A program made the translations under genes and the position numbers. From Paenilisteria rustica (lineage in GTDB: Bacteria > Bacillota > Bacilli > Lactobacillales > Listeriaceae), in assembly GCF_013820765.1 (NCBI RefSeq), contig NZ_JABJVM010000014.1, positions 19,585 to 83,584 of the forward strand: DNA of 64,000 nucleotides, written 5' to 3'. This document shows, piece after piece, positions 1 through 7,320 of the stretch. Under the pieces are notes generated by a model. That model saw only the letters and a program-made list of their open reading frames with translations. It made no database searches and had not been told where the DNA came from. Numbering within the stretch: position 1 is the stretch's first letter; every line of letters starts with the position of its first letter.

Positions 1-255
1 TGGCAACCCATTTTAGCAGGGATTTTACTGAGTTTTTGCCGGGCAATGGGGGAATTCGGCGCTAGTCTTATGGTCGCCGGTTACATCGAAGGAAAAACCG
101 ATACCATCGCGTCCAGCATTTATTTCATGGTTCAACAAGGCGACATGCGCACCGCCATTTATCTTGGCCTTATCAACGTCATCATTGGTATTTTCGCGCT
201 GATGGTCATCCACATCCTGACCGTCCGCCAAACTAACTTAACGAGAGGAATGTAA
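1..255 (+). CDS. modB: Molybdate ABC transporter permease, C-terminal part
   Basis: The frame is open from base 1 to the stop at 253-255, so the gene enters from the left. The visible 84 residues include a permease EAA-loop stretch (CRAMGEFGASLMVAG) in the first 26 residues, then a hydrophobic segment and a short basic tail. The EAA loop contacts the ATPase. The next gene starts 3 bases downstream and encodes the partner ATPase, and mobA follows, so the substrate is inferred to be molybdate. The sequence alone would also fit a sulfate or tungstate permease. Confidence 0.85.
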   Translation, partial: WQPILAGILLSFCRAMGEFGASLMVAGYIEGKTDTIASSIYFMVQQGDMRTAIYLGLINVIIGIFALMVIHILTVRQTNLTRGM

Positions 256-258
256 CCC

Positions 259-909
259 ATGGGACTACGCTTAAAATTCAAAAAGAAACTACCCTTTCAC
301 GACCTGGATATTAACTACGATTTCGTCGCCCCAATCACAGCGATTATGGGCGCGAGCGGCTCCGGCAAATCCACCCTTTTCCAATGCATCAGTGGCCTAA
401 AAAAAATTGACGAAGGTATCATCGAATTTAACAACACCGCTTGGGACGATACATACAGCGATATCACCGTTCCAACCGCCGCCCGCAAAGTCGGCTACCT
501 ATTCCAAAACCTAGCCCTTTTTCCAAATATGAACGTCTTTCAAAATATCGCTTTCGGTCTAACCGTCAACAAGAAAAATCGCGCCGAAATCGAACAACAA
601 GTCCGCAAAATAAGCGATTACTTGCAGATTTCCCATCTCCTTTTTTCCTCCGTCCAAAAATTATCCGGCGGTGAGAAACAACGCGTAGCCATGGCGCGAG
701 CAATGATTATCAATCCAAACCTACTTCTTTTAGACGAACCATTCAACGGTCTTGACGAAGACACCCGCAACATCTGCATCGAGCTAGTTGGCCAAATGGC
801 GCGCGATTTCGACATTCCCGTCATTTTCGTGACCCATTATCACCAAGAAGCCGAATCGCTCACAGGAGAAATTTTGAAAATAAAGGATGGTCGCCTTGTC
901 AAAAACTAA
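259..909 (+). CDS. modC: Molybdate ABC transporter ATP-binding protein, short form
   Basis: Cytoplasmic ATPase energising uptake by the upstream permease. Visible: Walker A GASGSGKST (about residues 31-39), Q-loop FQNLALFPN, ABC signature LSGGEKQR, Walker B LLLLDEPF and the switch histidine in VTHYHQEA. At 216 residues it is an ABC domain only; classical ModC is about 350 residues with a C-terminal TOBE/molybdate-binding domain, absent here because the stop is followed directly by mobA. It starts 3 bases after modB and its end overlaps the start of mobA, so the three are very likely co-transcribed. Substrate assignment rests on context. Confidence 0.85.
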   Translation: MGLRLKFKKKLPFHDLDINYDFVAPITAIMGASGSGKSTLFQCISGLKKIDEGIIEFNNTAWDDTYSDITVPTAARKVGYLFQNLALFPNMNVFQNIAFGLTVNKKNRAEIEQQVRKISDYLQISHLLFSSVQKLSGGEKQRVAMARAMIINPNLLLLDEPFNGLDEDTRNICIELVGQMARDFDIPVIFVTHYHQEAESLTGEILKIKDGRLVKN

Positions 910-1453
910 AACAATCGCAGGAATCATTCTTGCTGGTGGAAATTCCCGACGTTTCGGCGAAGATAAAGCGCTGTACAAAGAGACACCCGACTCGCAAACA
1001 TGGGTAGAGCAAACCGCCGAAAAAATGCGCCCACTTGTCGATCATGTATTCATCGTCACCAATCAGCGCCTGTTCGCAAGCATCAATTCCTTGTTTCCAG
1101 ACGCCGATACCACCGTTTTTTCAGACAAAGAACCATTCCTAGACAAAGGTCCACTCGGCGGCATTCACGCAGTTTTGGATGCTAGCGATTACAAGCGTTA
1201 CCTCCTCACACCGACCGACACACCTCAGATTACGACCGCGATTTTCGCCGAACTCATCCATCAGGGAAATGCCTATGCCGCGACCAAAACCGCCGACCAC
1301 TATCTCACAGCCTGCATCCCGTCCTGCAAATCTGAAATCGAGGCCATGTTACACGACGACAATCTGCGCATTCGGCAACTTTTGCAAACCATCGGCACGC
1401 AAAAACACCTTTTTCAAAGCGATACCCCATTTCAAAATAGAAACTACAAATAA
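896..1453 (+). CDS. mobA: Molybdenum cofactor guanylyltransferase
   Basis: Transfers GMP from GTP to molybdopterin to form the guanine dinucleotide cofactor. The N-terminal nucleotide-binding signature is clear: GIILAGGNSRRFGEDKAL, matching LAGGxSxRxGxDKA. An acidic TPTDTP stretch near residue 105 sits where the metal-binding aspartate of the family lies. The TTG start at 896 is chosen because AAAGGA at 882-887 lies 8 bases upstream; an in-frame ATG at 887 overlaps that Shine-Dalgarno. The gene overlaps the end of modC, consistent with a molybdate uptake and cofactor operon. Length about 185 residues is usual for MobA. Confidence 0.88.
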   Translation: MSKTKTIAGIILAGGNSRRFGEDKALYKETPDSQTWVEQTAEKMRPLVDHVFIVTNQRLFASINSLFPDADTTVFSDKEPFLDKGPLGGIHAVLDASDYKRYLLTPTDTPQITTAIFAELIHQGNAYAATKTADHYLTACIPSCKSEIEAMLHDDNLRIRQLLQTIGTQKHLFQSDTPFQNRNYK

Positions 1454-1474
1454 GCATCCCTCAGGAGGTACCAC

Positions 1475-2269
1475 ATGCGTTTCCTATCCCTACTCTGGCA
1501 ATTCACCTGGATACAAATACTCTGTTGCATCTTCCCAGCCATCATTTTTCTCTCGCTCGCCTTTTCCAAATACATCGACATTCCCTTCATTCCAAGATAC
1601 GATTTACTGCTCATCATCTGCATCATCGCCCAACTACTTTTGATCAAATTCGGCCTTGAAACATGGGATGAACTCAAAGTCATCATGCTTTTTCATGTCA
1701 TCGGACTTGTACTCGAAATCTACAAAATCCATATGGGTTCGTGGGCCTATCCCGAAGACGCCTACACAAAAATTCTCGGCGTCCCACTTTACAGCGGCTT
1801 CATGTACTCAAGCGTCGCCAGCTACATTTGCCAAGCATGGAAACGCTTCGACCTCACCGTCAAAAATTGGCCCAAAAGCAGCTACGTCATCACGCTCTGC
1901 GCCGCAATTTATCTCAACTTTTTCACCCACCATTACATCTGGGACCTGCGCTACATACTCATTATCGCCGTCCTCATCCTATTCCTGCGCACCGTCGTAT
2001 CGTTCACAGTCGGCGACAAACGCCTGAGGATGCCGCTATCTCTGTCCTTCCTACTCATCGCCTTCTTCATCTGGGTCGCAGAAAACATCGCCAGCTTCTT
2101 CGGCGCTTGGTATTACCCCGACCAAGAAGTCACCTGGCAACTCGTCGGCTTCGGCAAAATCACCAGCTGGTACTTGCTAATCATCATCACCGTCATGATC
2201 GTCGCCGAACTCAAATTCCTCAAAAAAGACCTACAAGAAGACAGCGAAAACCCACCGATTCACGACTGA
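1475..2269 (+). CDS. DUF817 family integral membrane protein (YoaT-like)
   Basis: A 264-residue protein with about eight hydrophobic segments and many aromatic residues. The stretch around LEIYKIHMGSWAYPEDAY and the later AENIASFFGAWYYPDQE is typical of the DUF817 family as I recall it (Bacillus YoaT). Function is unknown. An AGGAGG Shine-Dalgarno lies about 6 bases before the ATG. The gene is 21 bases after mobA and in the same direction, so it is probably the last gene of that operon. Its final codons and stop lie inside the terminator hairpin at 2246-2284. Confidence 0.75.
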   Translation: MRFLSLLWQFTWIQILCCIFPAIIFLSLAFSKYIDIPFIPRYDLLLIICIIAQLLLIKFGLETWDELKVIMLFHVIGLVLEIYKIHMGSWAYPEDAYTKILGVPLYSGFMYSSVASYICQAWKRFDLTVKNWPKSSYVITLCAAIYLNFFTHHYIWDLRYILIIAVLILFLRTVVSFTVGDKRLRMPLSLSFLLIAFFIWVAENIASFFGAWYYPDQEVTWQLVGFGKITSWYLLIIITVMIVAELKFLKKDLQEDSENPPIHD

Positions 2270-2284
2270 TTCGGTGGGTTTTCT
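2246..2284 (+). terminator. Rho-independent terminator of the mod/mob operon
   Basis: Arms GAAAACCCACCGA (2246-2258) and TCGGTGGGTTTTC (2271-2283) are perfectly complementary around a 12-base loop, followed by TTC. The stop codon of the preceding gene is in the loop. The same hairpin with the identical loop recurs at 7105-7144. Confidence 0.85.
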
Positions 2285-2330
2285 TCACTTAATAAAATGG
2301 ATAAATGAGTACTTTGTTGTTTTAATATAA

Positions 2331-2549
2331 TTAAGACCTTATAAATTTTGTTCGAAAATGCGTTACCATTCCAAGTACTTGTCTGTAATCGTTTGGATTG
2401 ATAACTCTTATATAGCCATTCAAAAAATTACCAAATCCATGTTCACTCCATATATGCATTATTTCTTTCGGAAGAGCATTTTCATATTCTTTTAGAACTT
2501 CTTTACCAGCATACTCCACTACCTTAAAGTCTGAAAAAATATTATCCAT
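2331..2549 (-). pseudogene. Truncated GAD-like / DUF1851-type immunity protein fragment
   Basis: A 72-residue reading frame whose sequence (ALPKEIMHIWSEHGFGNFLN, then GYIRVINPNDY) resembles the N-terminal GAD-like region of immunity and T6SS-associated proteins that normally run to about 180-200 residues with a following DUF1851 part. Here the frame diverges after NPNDYRQVLG and stops at 2331, next to the opposing terminator. It lies downstream of an orphan toxin tip, the usual place for an immunity gene. The family call is from motif memory. It could still be expressed as a short protein. Confidence 0.55.
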
Positions 2550-2620
2550 TGACCCTCACTCTCTCAAATCACTGTAGGTAACTTTGTCGTAATTTCTCCT
2601 TAGTAATAGGTTAGCCCGCT

Positions 2621-2725
2621 TCATTTAATCTCATGTCCATAAAAATACTTAGAGCCTATATTCCAACTATTCTTTGCGCGTTCATTCACGTAACTGGTAA
2701 CAGAATTTAAGCTGTCTTGATTCAT
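2621..2725 (-). pseudogene. Orphan toxin C-terminal tip remnant
   Basis: A 34-residue frame beginning ATG at 2725 (MNQDSLNSVTSYVNERAK) and ending FYGHEIK. There is no Shine-Dalgarno and an in-frame TGA lies just upstream, so it does not look like an independent gene. The composition and ending resemble the last residues of a secreted polymorphic toxin, and it sits immediately 5' of an immunity-gene fragment in the same orientation. This is the pattern of orphan toxin-tip/immunity cassettes left by recombination. The interpretation is inference; the frame itself is directly visible. Confidence 0.45.
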
Positions 2726-2746
2726 ATAAATTCAGATAAATAGACC

Positions 2747-3244
2747 TCAAATACCCAATTTCTTTTGTATATTTTTCTGTGATAAGTCACTATCCTCATC
2801 AACTATTATTTCCACTGCTTTTTCAATATCTTCTTTTTTCATTAAACCTGACTTCTCAATATTTTGTATGAAATCTGTGATTCTATCTTCACTGATTTCC
2901 TCTAATGCTTGAGGTAAAAATTTCACACCATTCTCTTCATACATTTTCCAAGCCATATAAGCTACTGCGTCTAGAACTGTATACCATATTTCAATGTTTT
3001 TTGGATCCTCTGCTTGTTCAGCAAACTCACCTATATCATTATAGTCTGGACTATCTATCAGTACATAAATATCATCAGCAGTGATTTTTGTATCAATTAG
3101 ACTCTTCCAGCATACATCTAACGCCATTCTTCCTTCATTATAATTAGAAGTCGTGGTATCCATAAATGAAAACATTTTTTCAGCCAAACTTAAATACAGC
3201 ACTTTTTTTCTATTATCCTCTAATTCTCCCCATATTTTCTCCAT
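2747..3244 (-). CDS. Imm6-like immunity protein
   Basis: An acidic, helical, 165-residue soluble protein without signal peptide (begins MEKIWGELEDNRKKVLYLSLAEKMF). The central NIEIWYTVLDAVAYMAWKMYE segment and overall layout resemble the Imm6 immunity family as I remember it. It starts 14 bases after the toxin stop on the same strand, the usual toxin-immunity arrangement, so it probably neutralises the deaminase-like tip in the producing cell. The family label is tentative; the immunity role from position is more secure. Confidence 0.6.
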   Translation of the reverse strand: MEKIWGELEDNRKKVLYLSLAEKMFSFMDTTTSNYNEGRMALDVCWKSLIDTKITADDIYVLIDSPDYNDIGEFAEQAEDPKNIEIWYTVLDAVAYMAWKMYEENGVKFLPQALEEISEDRITDFIQNIEKSGLMKKEDIEKAVEIIVDEDSDLSQKNIQKKLGI

Positions 3245-3258
3245 GTCAATCCGCCTTT

Positions 3259-5097
3259 CTATAACATTTTTCCGTCTTTCAATGTAAATTCTAATATATC
3301 CCTTGCCTTTATGGTCTCATCTATTTCTGATGTTACTATAACTGTAACGTTAGGATACTTAGCACTAAATTGATAAAAGATTCCCGATTCATTTTCAGGG
3401 AAAGTGTTTATTAATCCTTTAGTACATTTATTACATACTCCATTAGGATTAGATTGATGTATTTTTAAAACACCTTCTACCTCTTCCGGTTTTACCCCTA
3501 ACTTTTGAACAGCTATATCAAACTCATTCAAAACTCCCTCTTCGGCATGTTTAGTAAACTGCACCAATCTAGAATTAGATGAATCATAGGGTGCTTTAAT
3601 CGCTCGATCAGGCATGATTTCGTCTAAATCCGGTAATCCTGCTTGCTTCCTCACTTTAGGGGAACCACCTTCAAAGACCATATCTTCTAAGCCTTTCACG
3701 TCTGTCTTACCAGCAGCTATAGTATCTGTTTCTGGAACTTTCCACTTATCTCTGAGCGCAGACAAGTCCTCTGAGCCTACTTTAATATCATCTGTGTGCT
3801 TGCCAATACTCTCTACAACCTCATCGCTACCACCAAATAAACCTTTTGCCATATTTTCAAAGCGATGTGTATTTTCTGCGCCCCCCATTACAACTTGTGT
3901 GGTACCAAAAGGAGATGCTACAACGCGCGGTTGAAAAAAGTTCTTAGCAGTTGTCTCTCCAACATCTGCTACCTTACCTAGCTTACTTGCACCATTTCTA
4001 ATTTGATTTTTTGTGGCATTCGCAGTTGAACTCGCTACATCACTTATAACCCGCGGCACATTCCGAACCCGCTCGGCACTCTCACGCAATGCCTGTCTTC
4101 CCATCGCATCCACATGAGACAAGCCTTGTTTTGCCGTTTGGCGCAATGTCAATTTAGTCCCTACCTGCGTGGCATCCAACGCCAATCCGCCAGCCTTCGT
4201 CGCCGTACTAAACGCTCGGATTCCCTTCACGCCCGGAATGATATCCAACAACGCAAACGCCCCGCGTGTCGCGCGTTCGGTCCCGTCCATTTCGCGTCCC
4301 GTCATCCAGTCTTTTCCGGTCGCGGCGCTGCTCAATTCTAGTGTACCATACGCAACGCCCAGTGCCAAACCTGCGGGTGGACACACAATGCTGACGCCGA
4401 TAATCACAATCGCTGCTCCAATATCTCGCCACAATTCGAGATTCTGCTGGCCATCTCGAATCGAATCATACTCAAACGCGCGCGAACTCGATACCGCCGA
4501 TTGGTACTCCTCGTACGTGAATTCTTGGTCGGGATTTTGCTTACTATACTCCGCAAACGATGCCTTCAAGTTATCTGCGAAAAAGTTATCGCCTGCCATA
4601 ATGTCGCTTAGCTTAATCTTGTCTTTTGGCACCGTTGTCGTCGTTGCACCGTAACCGCCATAATCATATCCGCCTGTTGTTATAATCGTCGTCGCGCCAA
4701 TCGTGTTCTTCGTCTCATAATTATCAATCGACAAAGCTTCCATCTTCTCCACAAACGCATCGATATCCTTATAAAACGGTTCATCAATGACGCGCTCCAC
4801 CATACTTCCCGCTTCCCCTGCATAATCATGAAGTACTTCTATTTTTTCAAACATTTGCTGATACTTATTTTCCATATCCGTGAAAGAAAACGAAATCACG
4901 CCATCACTATCATCTTTTCGAATATCTTGTTGAATATCCTCAAAATTAGCGTTGACTTTCTTCAACTGATCGATAACACCTTTTCCCCATACACCAAGTC
5001 CAATGAGCGTTCCCAAGGCTTCTTTGGACTTATCCCATTCACCGTCTCTATATTTTACATCCACATATTTTGCCCCCCATGTTAGTATTTTCCACAC
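3259..5097 (-). CDS. LXG-type polymorphic toxin with deaminase-like tip, N-terminally shortened
   Basis: 612 residues. A coiled N-terminal part (to about 150) is followed by a glycine/threonine linker. A pre-toxin TG region is around 235-300: hydrophobic CPPAGLALGVAYGTLELSSA, then TGREMDGTERATRGAF and LLDIIPG. A variable linker precedes a C-terminal tip of about 100 residues. The tip has HAE at 517-519 and GVCNKC with C555 and C558, the zinc-ligand layout of deaminase-superfamily toxins (BURPS668_1122/YwqJ-like). Such toxins are exported by the type VII (ESX/Yuk) system. The start is odd: GTG at 5097 directly follows an in-frame TAA, with no Shine-Dalgarno, and the leading coiled region is shorter than a full LXG domain (about 200 residues). 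An internal GTG near 5064 after a G-rich run is an alternative. It may not be secreted normally. An Imm6-like gene follows. Confidence 0.7.
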   Translation of the reverse strand: MWKILTWGAKYVDVKYRDGEWDKSKEALGTLIGLGVWGKGVIDQLKKVNANFEDIQQDIRKDDSDGVISFSFTDMENKYQQMFEKIEVLHDYAGEAGSMVERVIDEPFYKDIDAFVEKMEALSIDNYETKNTIGATTIITTGGYDYGGYGATTTTVPKDKIKLSDIMAGDNFFADNLKASFAEYSKQNPDQEFTYEEYQSAVSSSRAFEYDSIRDGQQNLELWRDIGAAIVIIGVSIVCPPAGLALGVAYGTLELSSAATGKDWMTGREMDGTERATRGAFALLDIIPGVKGIRAFSTATKAGGLALDATQVGTKLTLRQTAKQGLSHVDAMGRQALRESAERVRNVPRVISDVASSTANATKNQIRNGASKLGKVADVGETTAKNFFQPRVVASPFGTTQVVMGGAENTHRFENMAKGLFGGSDEVVESIGKHTDDIKVGSEDLSALRDKWKVPETDTIAAGKTDVKGLEDMVFEGGSPKVRKQAGLPDLDEIMPDRAIKAPYDSSNSRLVQFTKHAEEGVLNEFDIAVQKLGVKPEEVEGVLKIHQSNPNGVCNKCTKGLINTFPENESGIFYQFSAKYPNVTVIVTSEIDETIKARDILEFTLKDGKML

Positions 5098-5509
5098 TTA
5101 GTATAACAAATGTAGGCAAAATAAAAAAGCCTATAACATTAATCGTAATATGACTCATTTAAAAAGTCATATTCCTTCACCAATAATTAACAAGTCTTAG
5201 AACAGTAGAATTTGATCATAACAAGAAAGTTATCCACCTCTCCATAGACTCATCCCGCACACTGAGAACCCCCGAAGGTAAAAGTACAATGACAGCAGCT
5301 GGTAACCACGTGTTGATTATTCCATGAGAAAGCTATCAACTCCTAGTGTACGCCGTTGAAAAAGCTAAATCCATTGCTAAGGATCATGGTACAGTCCTCC
5401 ATCAAGATGATTTTATATTCAGAAATCCGACATCAAATAAACCGCTATTCTATGCGAATAGCGGTTCTTCCAAAATCATATAAAATCACTTAAAACGTGT
5501 TCTATTTTC
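5098..5509. other. Intergenic stretch with gene debris upstream of the toxin
   Basis: 412 bases without a convincing gene. On the plus strand a short frame (about 5369-5484) translates to EKAKSIAKDHGTVLHQDDF and more, and another near 5260-5326 gives EGKSTMTAAGNHVLIIP; neither has a start or Shine-Dalgarno and I do not recognise them. They look like remnants. A hairpin lies at 5440-5466. Confidence 0.4.
5440..5466 (-). terminator. Hairpin terminator after the ketopantoate-reductase-like gene
   Basis: Perfect 11-base arms AACCGCTATTC / GAATAGCGGTT with loop TATGC. Read on the minus strand it is followed by a T-rich tract (TTATTT), 44 bases after the stop of the gene at 5510. Confidence 0.7.
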
Positions 5510-6436
5510 TCACTTAATAAATCGTTCTACAGCATCAAGCCTTGGCGCACGTATATCGTATTTCCGAGCCTCCGCAATCACTTCACTTACAGCATAACCA
5601 ACTTTGTAATGATTGTGGGCCACGAGTGCATAACTCACACTTTTAGGCGAAAACACGAGCTTACTCAGAAAAAAGCCCACAAGTTTTGGCGGCAACACAT
5701 TTAAAATCTGACTTAACACATCCAACTTCGACCCCTTCGCCTTCAAAATCAGAACAATTTCCTTCATGTTGCTTCCAATTCCAGCTAGTGATACTGACGA
5801 AGAGACTACCCCTTTAAAACTCCCACTCTTCAACACCTCCACTTCCATTGCCGTGTTGAATGCGAAATGATTCCAGAGCCAACTTTGAAAATCCTTCGAA
5901 GTCTTAATTTTGAACCCAGCACCAGCAAAAAGAGCCTGAACCTCCAAATCCCTTTTGCTAAAGTCCGATTCAAACGTTCCCAAGTTCACCGCTTTGTAAA
6001 GCCCACCATAAACCTTATTGCCTTCAAATCCACCACCAGCATTCGGAAAACCGTACACAATTTGATTTGGTGGAATTGGCTGAAGCGCCACTTGAGGATC
6101 TGTCCAGAAATTACAGAAAAACAGCACAGTTGCCCGTCCAACTCGCGGAGCAAGATACTTCGCCGCAATTGCTACTTGCTCCGGATTAACACTCAAAAAA
6201 ATAAGATCATAGTCATGATTTTCCGCTATCTCTTCATGCATGACAATCGACCATTTCTCTTTCACTAGCCTATCTTTTTTACTCCTCCTCGCATCCCAAA
6301 TTTCCAAATCCACATACGAACCATATTCCACTTTCCTACCCTCCCGAACATAAAATTCTACAGTATGCCCCGCTTGCTCCAACGCCCATGCATATTGTGT
6401 TCCAATAGCACCGCGTCCAAAAATAAGTATTTTCAT
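5510..6436 (-). CDS. Ketopantoate reductase (ApbA/PanE)-family oxidoreductase
   Basis: 308 residues. An N-terminal Rossmann motif (MKILIFGRGAIGTQYAWALE, GxGxxG) is typical of 2-dehydropantoate 2-reductase relatives, which reduce a 2-keto acid with NADPH. VNPEQV and the C-terminal half (NHFAFNTAMEVEVLKSG) fit the ApbA C-terminal domain loosely. Many such paralogues are not the pantothenate enzyme, so no symbol is given. ATG at 6436 is preceded by GGAGGA 8 bases upstream; an in-frame extension to 6586 would run through the divergent promoter. It is divergent from a TetR regulator and probably controlled by it through the palindrome at 6463-6483. Confidence 0.8.
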   Translation of the reverse strand: MKILIFGRGAIGTQYAWALEQAGHTVEFYVREGRKVEYGSYVDLEIWDARRSKKDRLVKEKWSIVMHEEIAENHDYDLIFLSVNPEQVAIAAKYLAPRVGRATVLFFCNFWTDPQVALQPIPPNQIVYGFPNAGGGFEGNKVYGGLYKAVNLGTFESDFSKRDLEVQALFAGAGFKIKTSKDFQSWLWNHFAFNTAMEVEVLKSGSFKGVVSSSVSLAGIGSNMKEIVLILKAKGSKLDVLSQILNVLPPKLVGFFLSKLVFSPKSVSYALVAHNHYKVGYAVSEVIAEARKYDIRAPRLDAVERFIK

Positions 6437-6457
6437 AGCAATTCTCCTCCTATTACA

Positions 6458-6485
6458 TTGACTATACGACAACGTGTTGTATAAT
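6458..6485 (+). promoter_or_regulatory. Divergent promoter with TetR-type palindromic operator
   Basis: TTGACT (6458-6463) and TATAAT (6480-6485), 16 bases apart, make a good plus-strand promoter for the TetR gene. Between and over them lies an imperfect 21-base palindrome, 6463-6483: arms TATACGACAA / GTGTTGTATA around a central C, with 8 of 10 positions paired. Repressor bound here would block both divergent genes. Operator identity is inference from symmetry and position. Confidence 0.65.
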
Positions 6486-6560
6486 GAATTATACGGCGTC
6501 ACGCCAGCCACATCAACCCACAATTTCTTCAAATCTGTTGGACGATGAAAGGAGATTAAG

Positions 6561-7100
6561 ATAAAAAAACAACCTGAAATAACCAATAAAACACGGCAAT
6601 CACTAGTCGACGTTTTCTGCGAACTGTATAGTCAAAAACCAGTAGAGAAGATTACCGTACAAGAAATCGCTAATAAGTCCGGATATAATCGCAGTACCTT
6701 CTATCAATATTTTACTGACGTCTACGATTTACTTAGCTTCATCGAAAATGATATTTTGGATTATATCCGCGAAAAAGTAAAAAAAACGGAGCAAATAGAC
6801 GCAAAGTCAAAGGATATTCTCCTGCTTTTTGAAGAAAAAGAATTGTATCTAACTGCCTTATTGGGTGATTACGGGAACATTCGCTTTACCGATAAGCTAA
6901 AGAACGAATTTTTTTCTGACGGACTGGATCACTGTGTTCCAAAAGACAATGCGATGACACCTTATTTATTAGAATTCAACATCTCGACTGCGTTTTCTCT
7001 GATTCGTCTTTGGCAACGTCGTCAAAAAGATTTACCACCCGACCAATTATTTCATCTGATTGATACACTCGTTAATTCGGGAACGTCCTCTGTTAAATAA
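6561..7100 (+). CDS. TetR/AcrR-family regulator with apparent ATA in place of a start codon
   Basis: The frame encodes a typical 179-residue TetR protein: helix-turn-helix PVEKITVQEIANKSGYNRST and FYQYFTDVYDLL near residues 25-60, then a divergent ligand-binding region. An excellent Shine-Dalgarno AAAGGAG (6548-6554) lies 6 bases before 6561, where an ATG is expected, but the codon is ATA. No ATG, GTG or TTG occurs between the in-frame TGA at 6546 and the TTG at 6756, which would remove the HTH. Either a rare ATA (or ATT at 6555) start is used, or an ATG-to-ATA change has disabled the gene, or there is a base error. Confidence 0.7.
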   Translation: MKKQPEITNKTRQSLVDVFCELYSQKPVEKITVQEIANKSGYNRSTFYQYFTDVYDLLSFIENDILDYIREKVKKTEQIDAKSKDILLLFEEKELYLTALLGDYGNIRFTDKLKNEFFSDGLDHCVPKDNAMTPYLLEFNISTAFSLIRLWQRRQKDLPPDQLFHLIDTLVNSGTSSVK

Positions 7101-7104
7101 CCAA

Positions 7105-7144
7105 CGAAAACCCACCGATTCACGACTGATTCGGTGGGTTTTCG
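7105..7144 (+). terminator. Rho-independent terminator, second copy
   Basis: Arms CGAAAACCCACCGA / TCGGTGGGTTTTCG with the same 12-base loop as the hairpin at 2246-2284. It ends the TetR gene on the plus strand and overlaps the end of the small membrane protein gene on the minus strand (stop at 7120). Confidence 0.8.
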
Positions 7145-7320
7145 CTATTATTTTTTCGCGCACGGAGATACCTATTGATATAAAAATTAATCATAAAAAC
7201 GGCCATGAAGATAAGAATGCGATACATATCAGGAAAGCCATAATCCGGAATAAAAATCAAAACTCCAATGATCCCCGCACTCATACATCCCAAAATATTC
7301 ATCCAAATTTTTCTATTCAT
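7120..7320 (-). CDS. Small membrane protein, unknown function
   Basis: 66 residues starting MNRKIWMNILGCMSAGIIG, with two hydrophobic segments (about 6-24 and 29-46) and a basic tail. ATG at 7320 is chosen because GAGGAG lies 7 bases upstream; an upstream ATG at 7353 has no better signal. It overlaps the end of the lipoprotein gene by 8 bases, so the two are translationally linked. Its last codons lie in the terminator hairpin. I recognise no family. Confidence 0.6.
   Translation of the reverse strand: MNRKIWMNILGCMSAGIIGVLIFIPDYGFPDMYRILIFMAVFMINFYINRYLRARKNNSENPPNQS

Noticed and set aside
1741..2292. 183-codon plus frame rich in Arg and His
   Set aside because: Out-of-frame shadow of the DUF817 gene.
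5510..6586. Longer start for the ketopantoate-reductase-like gene
   Set aside because: The 50 extra residues cover the divergent promoter and operator, while ATG 6436 has a strong Shine-Dalgarno and begins the Rossmann fold.
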